This document shows, in pieces, positions 1-5,986 of a stretch of 22,911 nucleotides of DNA (its first letter is position 1; the number at the start of each line of letters is the position of its first letter). Where the stretch lies: the NCBI GenBank assembly GCA_945874585.1, contig CAMCHB010000005.1, positions 1 through 22,911 on the forward strand, read 5' to 3'. The DNA comes from an uncultured Clostridium sp. (GTDB taxonomy: Bacteria > Bacillota > Clostridia > TANB77 > CAG-508). The translations under genes were made by a program, and so were the position numbers. The notes below the pieces were generated by a model that did no database searches, was not told where the DNA came from, and worked only from the letters and a program-made list of their open reading frames with translations.

Positions 1-25
1 TATTATAGTTATGAATGCTGGAAAT

Positions 26-45
26 TTAAGGTAAACTTACCTTAA
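26..45. promoter_or_regulatory. Perfect inverted repeat upstream of the LytTR regulator gene
   Basis: Two 9-bp arms, TTAAGGTAA and TTACCTTAA, are separated by only 2 bp. The spacer is too short for a stable RNA hairpin loop, so a dimeric protein-binding operator is the more natural reading. It lies about 55 bp before the start codon of the response regulator. TATTAT at positions 1-6 could be a -10 box, which would place the palindrome near the transcription start, but the -35 region lies outside the window. It does not resemble the direct repeats usually bound by AgrA-type LytTR proteins. The binding protein is unknown. Confidence 0.45.
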
Positions 46-101
46 TAAATTTTGTAGATTTTTGTAAAAAGTTGTCGTTTTGCATGAGAGGAGGTCATTT
101 T

Positions 102-824
102 ATGTTAAACTTTGTTATCTGTGATGACAATCAAAACATTGTCGATAAACTAGCTAAAATATTAGAATCTATTTTTATTGAACATGAATTAAATGGTCAT
201 GTATTGCTTCAAACAATCCATGCTGAGGATGTCTTAAACCTCATTCAATCAGATGCTTCTAAAATTGATGTTCTCATTTTGGACATTCAGCTTAAATCCG
301 CTATCTCTGGTCTTGCCATTGCAGAACAAATGCGTCATCAGAACAAAAATACATATCTTATTTTTACAACCGGTCATCTAGAATATGTGATGCTAGCTTA
401 CAAGTATAAGACTTTTGATTATCTGCCAAAGCCTATTACTTTTGCCAAAATTGAAGAAACCATTTTACGTCTTTTTCAAGATGCGAGTCACAATTCCAAT
501 CCTCATTATTTAACACTTGCTTCCAAAAATGTTTTAATTAACGAAGATGATGTTTATTACATCAAAAAAGATGGCATGAGAACGATTTATAGCTCCTTTT
601 CTAAAATTGAAAGCTCTCTTCCACCAAATTTTATTCGTTGTCATAAATCGTACATTGTCAATATTCATAAAATTACAGACATTCAATTTAACACCAATAC
701 CATCTTTTTAAAAGGTAATATTTCTTGCTCTATTGGTCCTAAATACAAAAATAATTTATTGGAGGTTATTCATCATGACGAACTTATTCCAAACCATTTG
801 GTTTTATCTAACCACGCCAAATGA
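102..824 (+). CDS. LytTR-family response regulator (AgrA-like)
   Basis: The protein has 240 residues and is a cytoplasmic two-component response regulator. The receiver domain spans about residues 1-120. Its acidic pair is D8/D9, the likely phospho-acceptor is D61 in the LILDIQ motif, and the conserved lysine is K110 in YLPKP. A LytTR DNA-binding domain follows from about residue 138 and includes the typical FIRCHKSYIVN segment. The start is set at the ATG at 102, preceded by GAGAGGAGG; upstream in-frame codons lack a ribosome binding site. The 3' end overlaps the histidine kinase gene by 50 nt, which implies co-translation. AgrB- and AgrD-type genes lie just downstream on the opposite strand, so this is probably the transcriptional output of a peptide-sensing agr circuit. 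The family is certain; its target genes are not known. Confidence 0.93.
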   Translation: MLNFVICDDNQNIVDKLAKILESIFIEHELNGHVLLQTIHAEDVLNLIQSDASKIDVLILDIQLKSAISGLAIAEQMRHQNKNTYLIFTTGHLEYVMLAYKYKTFDYLPKPITFAKIEETILRLFQDASHNSNPHYLTLASKNVLINEDDVYYIKKDGMRTIYSSFSKIESSLPPNFIRCHKSYIVNIHKITDIQFNTNTIFLKGNISCSIGPKYKNNLLEVIHHDELIPNHLVLSNHAK

Positions 825-2130
825 AATGTTAACCAACCTAATATGTAGTCCACTTTTAATTGTAGATGCTTATGTTGGTATGTTTTTATTCGTAACCATT
901 TTAAATTTCGAAGCAACGAAAAAAGAAAAATTATGGTATGTTGGCATTATTTCGATGTTAGCTTTATCAACACGTTTTTTAATTCCAAATCCATATGGTA
1001 CCTTCATCAATATGATCGCAATTCCATTTTTGATTATGTATATTTTTAAAACCAGTTTATTAAAAAGTGTGCTAGCAGAACTTCTACCTTTATTGGTTTC
1101 TGCTTTAGTAGAGCCTATTTGCGCCAAATTCTATATTCTTATCTTTCAAATTCCGCTTGAAACAGCTATGACAACACCTCTTTCACGTATGTTTGTTATG
1201 TTGCTCATCTATGCTATCATATACAGCATTGGCATTTTATCCAAAAAGTTTGACTTGAATATTCATTTGCTAGATGATTTTAATTTCAAAAGTAAAGTAC
1301 TCCTAACCGTCACCTTTTGCTTAGGTCTTGTTTCTATTGGAATTCAATACTACATTGTAAATTATTATAGCAATAATATTCCCGTTATTATTACTTTATT
1401 AAGTACTTCTATTTTACTAATCTATTTTTTCATTAGTTTGTATGGTCTGGTACGAACCAATCAATTGGAACTAACCAAACAACATTTAGAGGAATCTGAA
1501 TTATACAACAAAACACTTTCTATTTTATACGATAATATTCGTTGTTTTAAACATGATTTTAGCAATATGGTACAAGCTATTGGTGGTTATGTAAAAACGG
1601 AAGATATGCCAGGGCTTACGAAATATTATGCTCAATTATCCGATGATTGCCAAAAAGTAAAAAATTTAACGGCTTTAAATCCAATGGTTATTAACAATCC
1701 TGCTACCTATAGCTTACTTACTTCTAAATATTATGCAGCTGAATCAAAAGGAATTTCGATTCAATTTGATCTTTTTATGGATTTAAGTACCTTGCATATG
1801 AAAATTTATGAATTTTGTAAAGTGCTCGGCATTTTACTGGATAATGCCATTGAAGCCTCTAGCGAATGTCCCGAAAAAATCATTCATGTCAAAATGCGTG
1901 TAGATTCTTCTATGCAACAGCCACGTCAATTACTGATTATCGAAAATACCTATGCAGATAAAGATGTCAATCTTGAAAAAATCTTTGAAAAATCATTTTC
2001 AACCAAGCCACATAATACTGGCTTAGGCTTATGGGAAATTCGTAAAATTCTAAGACGTCATAACAATCTAAATTTATATACTACCAAAAATGAGCAGTTC
2101 TTTATTCAGCAATTGGAAATCTATCCATAA
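775..2130 (+). CDS. AgrC-like GHKL sensor histidine kinase
   Basis: The protein has 451 residues. The first roughly 235 form six or seven hydrophobic segments, as in AgrC-type receptors that sense cyclic peptides at the membrane. The phospho-acceptor is H260 in a KHDF motif, typical of the HPK10 class. A GHKL ATPase domain follows, with an N-box (LDNAIEAS, D356/N357) and a G-box (NTGLGLWEIRKI). The ATG at 775 is chosen because GGAGG sits at 761-765, inside the end of the regulator gene; starts further upstream have no ribosome binding site. The overlap with the regulator suggests fixed stoichiometry. The expected signal is the processed product of the AgrD-like peptide encoded at 2243-2362 on the other strand. 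Both strands end in terminators directly downstream. Confidence 0.92.
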   Translation: MTNLFQTIWFYLTTPNEMLTNLICSPLLIVDAYVGMFLFVTILNFEATKKEKLWYVGIISMLALSTRFLIPNPYGTFINMIAIPFLIMYIFKTSLLKSVLAELLPLLVSALVEPICAKFYILIFQIPLETAMTTPLSRMFVMLLIYAIIYSIGILSKKFDLNIHLLDDFNFKSKVLLTVTFCLGLVSIGIQYYIVNYYSNNIPVIITLLSTSILLIYFFISLYGLVRTNQLELTKQHLEESELYNKTLSILYDNIRCFKHDFSNMVQAIGGYVKTEDMPGLTKYYAQLSDDCQKVKNLTALNPMVINNPATYSLLTSKYYAAESKGISIQFDLFMDLSTLHMKIYEFCKVLGILLDNAIEASSECPEKIIHVKMRVDSSMQQPRQLLIIENTYADKDVNLEKIFEKSFSTKPHNTGLGLWEIRKILRRHNNLNLYTTKNEQFFIQQLEIYP

Positions 2131-2178
2131 AAAACGCCTTATAAAAGCAGGTAAAACTCTGTTTTTATAAGGTGTTTT
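2131..2178. terminator. Bidirectional intrinsic terminator between the agr units
   Basis: AAAACGCCTTATAAAA (2131-2146) pairs with TTTTATAAGGTGTTTT (2163-2178), giving a long stem with a 16-nt loop. The ends are T-rich in both directions, so it can stop the histidine kinase transcript and also the convergent agrBD transcript. Confidence 0.8.
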
Positions 2179-2207
2179 TTCATGCCATTTTTCACGCTTC
2201 AACATAA

Positions 2208-2240
2208 GAAGCATTACCCCATGGATAATGCTTCTTTTTT
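2208..2240 (+). terminator. Second intrinsic terminator, plus direction
   Basis: GAAGCATTA (2208-2216) pairs with TAATGCTTC (2226-2234) and is followed by six T residues. On the minus strand the distal side is not T-rich, so it acts mainly as a backup terminator for the plus-strand transcript. It lies immediately beyond the stop codon of the AgrD-like gene. Confidence 0.7.
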
Positions 2241-2242
2241 CA

Positions 2243-2362
2243 TTAGTCTTTTTTTATTAAAGATGCTGGCATTTTAGGTTGATGAAATAACCCGAAAACC
2301 CAACAAGTTGTGTTGGTTGCTCTTGCATACTTTTCTGCAACTTTTGCTAACAATTTTAACAT
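2243..2362 (-). CDS. agrD: AgrD-like cyclic autoinducer peptide precursor, 39 residues
   Basis: A short gene starts with ATG at 2362, with AGGAGG seven bases upstream. The amphipathic N-terminus begins MLKLLAKVAEKYARATN. A single cysteine, C20, begins the core CWVFGLF (residues 20-26), followed by the recognition tail HQPKMPASL and IKKD. The HQPxxPxSL-type tail aligns with the C-terminal motif of known AgrD precursors and follows the predicted signal core directly. AgrB-type peptidase would remove the tail and close a thiolactone between C20 and the new C-terminal residue. Read this way the ring would contain seven residues (C20-F26), whereas the best-known agr signals have five. The agrB-like gene is 73 bp upstream on the same strand. 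The family call is firm; the exact cleavage points are inferred. Confidence 0.88.
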   Translation of the reverse strand: MLKLLAKVAEKYARATNTTCWVFGLFHQPKMPASLIKKD

Positions 2363-2435
2363 AACAATTCCTCCTAAATATAGATCTATTTTACTATATG
2401 ATATGTACCGGTTACCACATCATATAAATTGAAAA

Positions 2436-3053
2436 TCAATTTTTGACAGGATACACTTCATGACCATATTGATTTTTGGTTAAACGATAGGCTACTCTAC
2501 TTAGCATACAACTTTGTAAGAACATGCCAATCCATAAAATATTGGAAATAACCATATTGGGTATGAAAAATGATACCAGTAAACTTATGGTAAGTGTTAC
2601 ATAGGATAACTTCTTTTTCTTCTGGCGTTCTTTTTGACCAAGAATAGGAACATTTTCAGTATCAGCAGGTGCATACAATTGACACATTCTCATACCAAAT
2701 AGCCAAACTGCCACAATCCCTATTCCATGTATCAACGGATTTGGCCATACAATCATTTGACTCAACCACGCATTGCCACAATAGAATATAGTGGTTGCTA
2801 AAATACAACCTAGATGTGTTTTTAAATGAATTCCTCCTGAATAAACCTTGTATGGCAAAATCAGAACATACGCGAGTAAAGTAAGCCATCCCACTCTTAA
2901 TAAAAAAGCAATTGCAATTAGTAAAAATATTTTTGGTACTTCTCCTACTACCATTTCTAGTCCATATTGTAGGACTTCTGCTTTTTCTGCATCAATGTCT
3001 GGCATTTCCTGTTGCATTTTTTGAACCAAATAGCGACATATTTTTTCAATCAT
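2436..3053 (-). CDS. agrB: AgrB-like accessory gene regulator peptidase
   Basis: The protein has 205 residues with about five or six hydrophobic segments, the usual size for AgrB. The catalytic pair is H76 in SGGIH and C83, with the same seven-residue spacing as the His/Cys pair of staphylococcal AgrB. The PADTEN...KERQKKKK stretch (about residues 129-150) is the polar loop common in the family. The arginine often found just before GG is replaced by K69. Its role is membrane-bound cleavage of the AgrD-like precursor and thiolactone formation. AGAGG precedes the ATG at 3053. The gene lies upstream of the AgrD-like gene in the order B-D, convergent with the sensor/regulator pair. Regulation probably comes from the 181-bp upstream region. 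Confidence 0.92.
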   Translation of the reverse strand: MIEKICRYLVQKMQQEMPDIDAEKAEVLQYGLEMVVGEVPKIFLLIAIAFLLRVGWLTLLAYVLILPYKVYSGGIHLKTHLGCILATTIFYCGNAWLSQMIVWPNPLIHGIGIVAVWLFGMRMCQLYAPADTENVPILGQKERQKKKKLSYVTLTISLLVSFFIPNMVISNILWIGMFLQSCMLSRVAYRLTKNQYGHEVYPVKN

Positions 3054-3116
3054 TTCTTCCTCTTTTCAACTTTATTTTACATGATTGAATCTTTCTTTTT
3101 TCATTTTTTATATGAA

Positions 3117-3125
3117 AACGTTTAG
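3117..3125 (+). promoter_or_regulatory. Possible LytTR-type half-site upstream of agrB
   Basis: AACGTTTAG fits the degenerate 9-bp LytTR recognition consensus [TA][AC][CA]GTTN[AG][TG]. It lies 64 bp before the agrB start, where an AgrA-like regulator would be expected to act. No second copy at the usual spacing of about 12 bp is visible, so a chance match is quite possible. The rest of the 3054-3208 gap is very AT-rich, and I see no strong -35/-10 pair in it. Confidence 0.25.
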
Positions 3126-3208
3126 TTAGCACATATAAATTTATTTTTTCTATTTCATATCCATATTTCTGTTTTTTATATCTTATCCCAGTAAATAGGA
3201 AGAACAAA

Positions 3209-3236
3209 TAAAAAAAGAAAGGAAACTCCTTTCTTT
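3209..3236 (-). terminator. Intrinsic terminator of the ispH cluster
   Basis: On the minus strand, AAAGAAAGGA pairs with TCCTTTCTTT around a 3-nt loop and is followed by a T-rich run. The stem overlaps the stop codon of the pseudouridine synthase gene, ending the four-gene cluster. Confidence 0.75.
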
Positions 3237-3927
3237 AATCTTCTAAGTTTATACCTTCTAAAGCCTTCCAGCTTCCGACTTTTTGTGGAAGCACCTGAAA
3301 ACTCATTTTTTCTTTTCGAACCGGATGCGTCAAAATGACACGATACGCCCATAAATTGATTTGCTTTCCGCTTCCTCTTGTTCCATACTTTTGATCCCCG
3401 TAAATACTGTGTCCTCGAGAAGCTAATTGCACACGAATTTGGTGATGTCTACCTGTATACAAATGAATTTTCAACACGGAAAGATTTGTTTTTTCATCGT
3501 ATTTTAAAACTTGGTAAGCCAGCTTGGCATATTTGGCATTTTTCTGCTCTTCTGTTGTCACAAAAGACATGTTTTTTCGCTCATTTTTCCACAAATAATC
3601 TTCTAATATTCCTTCTGGTTTATCCCATTTTCCATCGGTAATAACCAAGTACTCTTTTTGAAATGTTTTATTACGTATTTCCTCACTTAAACGAGCAGCT
3701 GCTTTGGATGTTTTAGCAAACACCATAACACCTCCAACTGGTCTATCTAATCGATGAATCAGTCCCAAATAAACATTCCCTGGCTTTTGGTATTTCTCTT
3801 TTAAATATTGTTTCACAATGGTTAATAGATCCCTATCCCCTGTTTTATCACTTTGGGATGGTACATTGACTGGTTTTTCTACCACAATCATATGATTGTC
3901 TTCGTACAAAATATGTAACGCCTGCAT
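3235..3927 (-). CDS. RluA-family RNA pseudouridine synthase
   Basis: The protein has 230 residues and converts specific uridines in rRNA or tRNA to pseudouridine. The motif IHRLDRPVGG contains the family's catalytic aspartate, and the ARH-like segment GRHHQIRVQLA lies further on. There is no N-terminal S4 domain, so it resembles the short single-domain RluA/RluD relatives common in Clostridia. The ATG at 3927 is preferred: GGGAGAG lies just upstream, inside the end of the methyltransferase gene, and only one base separates that gene's stop from this start, indicating translational coupling. A longer reading from 3969 lacks a ribosome binding site. The target uridine cannot be told from sequence alone. 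Confidence 0.9.
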   Translation of the reverse strand: MQALHILYEDNHMIVVEKPVNVPSQSDKTGDRDLLTIVKQYLKEKYQKPGNVYLGLIHRLDRPVGGVMVFAKTSKAAARLSEEIRNKTFQKEYLVITDGKWDKPEGILEDYLWKNERKNMSFVTTEEQKNAKYAKLAYQVLKYDEKTNLSVLKIHLYTGRHHQIRVQLASRGHSIYGDQKYGTRGSGKQINLWAYRVILTHPVRKEKMSFQVLPQKVGSWKALEGINLED

Positions 3928-3928
3928 G

Positions 3929-4786
3929 TTATCTCTCCCATCTTCCATAAATTCCACAAGGTAATACAAGATGAGATTTTTTCATTGGCAATCCAATTTC
4001 GCCATAAGATACTTTTCCCTTTGCTGGTAAATGCAAAGTTAATAAATTTCCTAGTACAGCAGAAGAAATACCTGTTGTGTATGAGTTAATTAAGAAAAAC
4101 AAAGGATCTTTGGCTAATACTTTGGTACAAAGAGCTACTAAATCTGCAATGTTTTCTTCAAATTTCCAGATTTCCCCCTTGGTTCCTCGTCCATAAGAAG
4201 GTGGATCCATGATAATGGCATCATAGGTATTACCACGTCTGATTTCTCTTTGAATAAACTTTACAACATCATCTACGATATAACGAACCTTTCGATCTTG
4301 TAAATGAGATGCTATTACATTTTCTTTGGCCCATGTTACCATACCTTTTGAACTGTCAACGTGACAAACTTCTGCTCCTGCTTTTAGGCATGCAACAGTA
4401 GCACCACCTGTATAGGCAAATAAATTCAATACCTTGATAGGTCTTTTTTCTTTTTGAATCTTTGCCATCATCCAATCCCAGTTAACTGCTTGTTCTGGAA
4501 ACAATCCAGTATGTTTAAATCCCATCAATTTAATTTGGAAAACCAAATCTTTATAATGAATTTTCCAGCTGGCAGGTACTTGATCTTGTCCAGACCAAGC
4601 TCCACCACCTTTCGAGCTTCGGTGATAAACTGTAGAAACATGTTTCCATTTATCTGGGAAGCTTTTTTCTTTCCAGATAATCTGTGGGTCTGGTCGAACC
4701 AATTGATACTTTCCCCATCTTTCCAATTTTTGACCATCAGCCATGTCTATAATTTCGTAATCTTGCCATTGATTTGCTATTTCCAT
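3929..4786 (-). CDS. Class I SAM-dependent methyltransferase, RlmI-like
   Basis: The protein has 285 residues. The SAM-binding motif is NLFAYTGGATVA (about residues 121-132), an acidic VDSS segment follows, and the catalytic-type motif IMDPPSYGRG is typical of the COG1092/RlmI-like group. Relatives methylate 23S rRNA cytosine. The N-terminal PUA domain of E. coli RlmI is absent, so orthology is not certain. The gene starts three bases after the ispH stop, with GAAGGGA inside the end of ispH. Its stop lies one base before the pseudouridine synthase start. The pairing with a pseudouridine synthase supports a role in RNA modification. Confidence 0.85.
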   Translation of the reverse strand: MEIANQWQDYEIIDMADGQKLERWGKYQLVRPDPQIIWKEKSFPDKWKHVSTVYHRSSKGGGAWSGQDQVPASWKIHYKDLVFQIKLMGFKHTGLFPEQAVNWDWMMAKIQKEKRPIKVLNLFAYTGGATVACLKAGAEVCHVDSSKGMVTWAKENVIASHLQDRKVRYIVDDVVKFIQREIRRGNTYDAIIMDPPSYGRGTKGEIWKFEENIADLVALCTKVLAKDPLFFLINSYTTGISSAVLGNLLTLHLPAKGKVSYGEIGLPMKKSHLVLPCGIYGRWER

Positions 4787-4789
4787 TTT

Positions 4790-5641
4790 TTAATTCCCTT
4801 CTATCCATTTTACTACTTCTTCTATACTAGTAACCGGTGTTGAAGCACCAGCCATAATGCCAATTTTCCCTTTTCTTTGAAAGTCTTTTAAATCTTCTTT
4901 TGTTTCTATCCATATGGTTTGGCTGCAATTCTCTTTTGCGATTGTATATAATTTTTCTGTATTGGAACTATTTTTTCCACCAATAATAATCATTTGATTC
5001 ATTTGCTTTGCCATTTCTTCTGTTTCCGCTTGTCGTCTACTAGTAGCTGGACATATGGTATCCAAAACCTTTATTTCAATAGTTGGCAATAAATTTTGGA
5101 CCTTCTGAACAATTTCTTCCCATTTTTTATGGTGAAATGTTGTCTGAGATATAAGCGCAATTTTTTCTTTTCCGCTTACTTTCCAATCCTGAATTGCTTG
5201 TCCTATATCTTCTTTTTTTTCTATAACGCTAACTGCCTCCTTACAACATCCAGCAATTCCAATGACTTCTGGGTGTTGTTTATGCCCTGTCAAAAAAATA
5301 TAATATTGTTGATTAACTAGATCACTTGCCATTTGATGTATTTTTAGAACCTTAACACAAGTTAGATCGACCAATGTAATGTTTCTTTTTTTAGCCTTTT
5401 CATAAATCACTGGTGGAACCCCATGGGCACGAATGATAACAGTGGCTTTTTCTGGTGACTCTTCTATATTCTCTATTACATGTAACCCTTTTCTTGCAAG
5501 CTGTTCCATCACTTGTCTATTATGTGTTAACTCCCCTAAACAATAAACTTCTTTTTCTTGTTGTAATTGTTTTTCTGTTTGTTCTACCGCATTTTTTACG
5601 CCAAAACAAAAACCCGCTAATTTTCCTACTTTTACTTCCAT
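4790..5641 (-). CDS. ispH: 4-hydroxy-3-methylbut-2-enyl diphosphate reductase
   Basis: The protein has 283 residues. This iron-sulfur enzyme catalyses the last step of the MEP pathway, converting HMBPP to isopentenyl and dimethylallyl diphosphate in the cytoplasm. Cluster ligands C12, C95 and C197 are present, with substrate-binding H40 and H123 and the acid residue E125 in QHPE. Other family marks are FCFGVKNAV, RAHGVPP, ISQTTF, TICPATSRRQ and GGKNSSNT. The segment after C95 reads CVKVLKIH rather than the commoner CPFV form. Length is normal for a stand-alone IspH; the RpsA fusion seen in some clostridia is not present. AAGGG precedes the ATG. It sits between a small membrane protein gene (16 bp upstream) and the methyltransferase. 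Confidence 0.96.
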   Translation of the reverse strand: MEVKVGKLAGFCFGVKNAVEQTEKQLQQEKEVYCLGELTHNRQVMEQLARKGLHVIENIEESPEKATVIIRAHGVPPVIYEKAKKRNITLVDLTCVKVLKIHQMASDLVNQQYYIFLTGHKQHPEVIGIAGCCKEAVSVIEKKEDIGQAIQDWKVSGKEKIALISQTTFHHKKWEEIVQKVQNLLPTIEIKVLDTICPATSRRQAETEEMAKQMNQMIIIGGKNSSNTEKLYTIAKENCSQTIWIETKEDLKDFQRKGKIGIMAGASTPVTSIEEVVKWIEGN

Positions 5642-5657
5642 ATTTTTTTCCCTTACT

Positions 5658-5843
5658 TTACAAATTTACTAAAATTTGAAAAAAACTTATCATAAAATAG
5701 ATGTTTAAAATAGAAAAAACCAAGGTAATCACAACCGTTGCACAAAATAGTTTATTCTTTCCTATCCATCTGACAAAACCATTTTTTCTTTTGTCATCTC
5801 TTTTTTGTTTGGTTTCAATATAGGTATCTTTTGCATATTCCAT
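5658..5843 (-). CDS. Small single-pass membrane protein, function unknown
   Basis: The gene encodes about 61 residues. A charged N-terminal half (K/R/D/E-rich, about residues 1-30) is followed by one hydrophobic segment (about residues 34-58, LFCATVVITLVFSILNIYFM and beyond). It probably has a cytoplasmic N-terminus and a single membrane helix. I recognise no family. The run GGGGGG lies directly against an ATG at 5849 but six bases before the ATG at 5843, so the latter is the likelier start. It is the first gene of the cluster leading into ispH, with only 16 bp between them. The extended -10 promoter at 5927-5935 probably serves the whole cluster. That it is a real gene is inferred from position, start signal and composition. 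Confidence 0.65.
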   Translation of the reverse strand: MEYAKDTYIETKQKRDDKRKNGFVRWIGKNKLFCATVVITLVFSILNIYFMISFFQILVNL

Positions 5844-5926
5844 TTTCATCCCCCCATACCAGTATGTATGTTGGAAATGACGGAAATATACCTATTCTAG
5901 ATTGTTTTTTTCCATTTTCGTATTGC

Positions 5927-5935
5927 ATTATATCA
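5927..5935 (-). promoter_or_regulatory. Extended -10 promoter for the ispH cluster
   Basis: The minus strand reads TGATATAAT, a consensus extended -10 element, about 80 bases before the first gene of the cluster. The -35 region is poor (TCGAAA), consistent with reliance on the extended -10. The same 15 bases recur at the uvrC promoter. Confidence 0.55.
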
Positions 5936-5986
5936 TAATTTTTTTCGATTTTCGATATATTTTCTGTTTTGCTCTTTTTCTTCTTA

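Noticed and set aside
870..1127. Open frame of 85 codons antisense to the histidine kinase
   Set aside because: It lies wholly inside a well-supported kinase gene, has no ribosome binding site, and its composition mirrors the membrane region on the other strand.
3929..5641. Possible fusion of ispH with a ribosomal S1 (RpsA) domain, as in some clostridia
   Set aside because: IspH ends at its normal length and the next gene is a methyltransferase, not S1 repeats.
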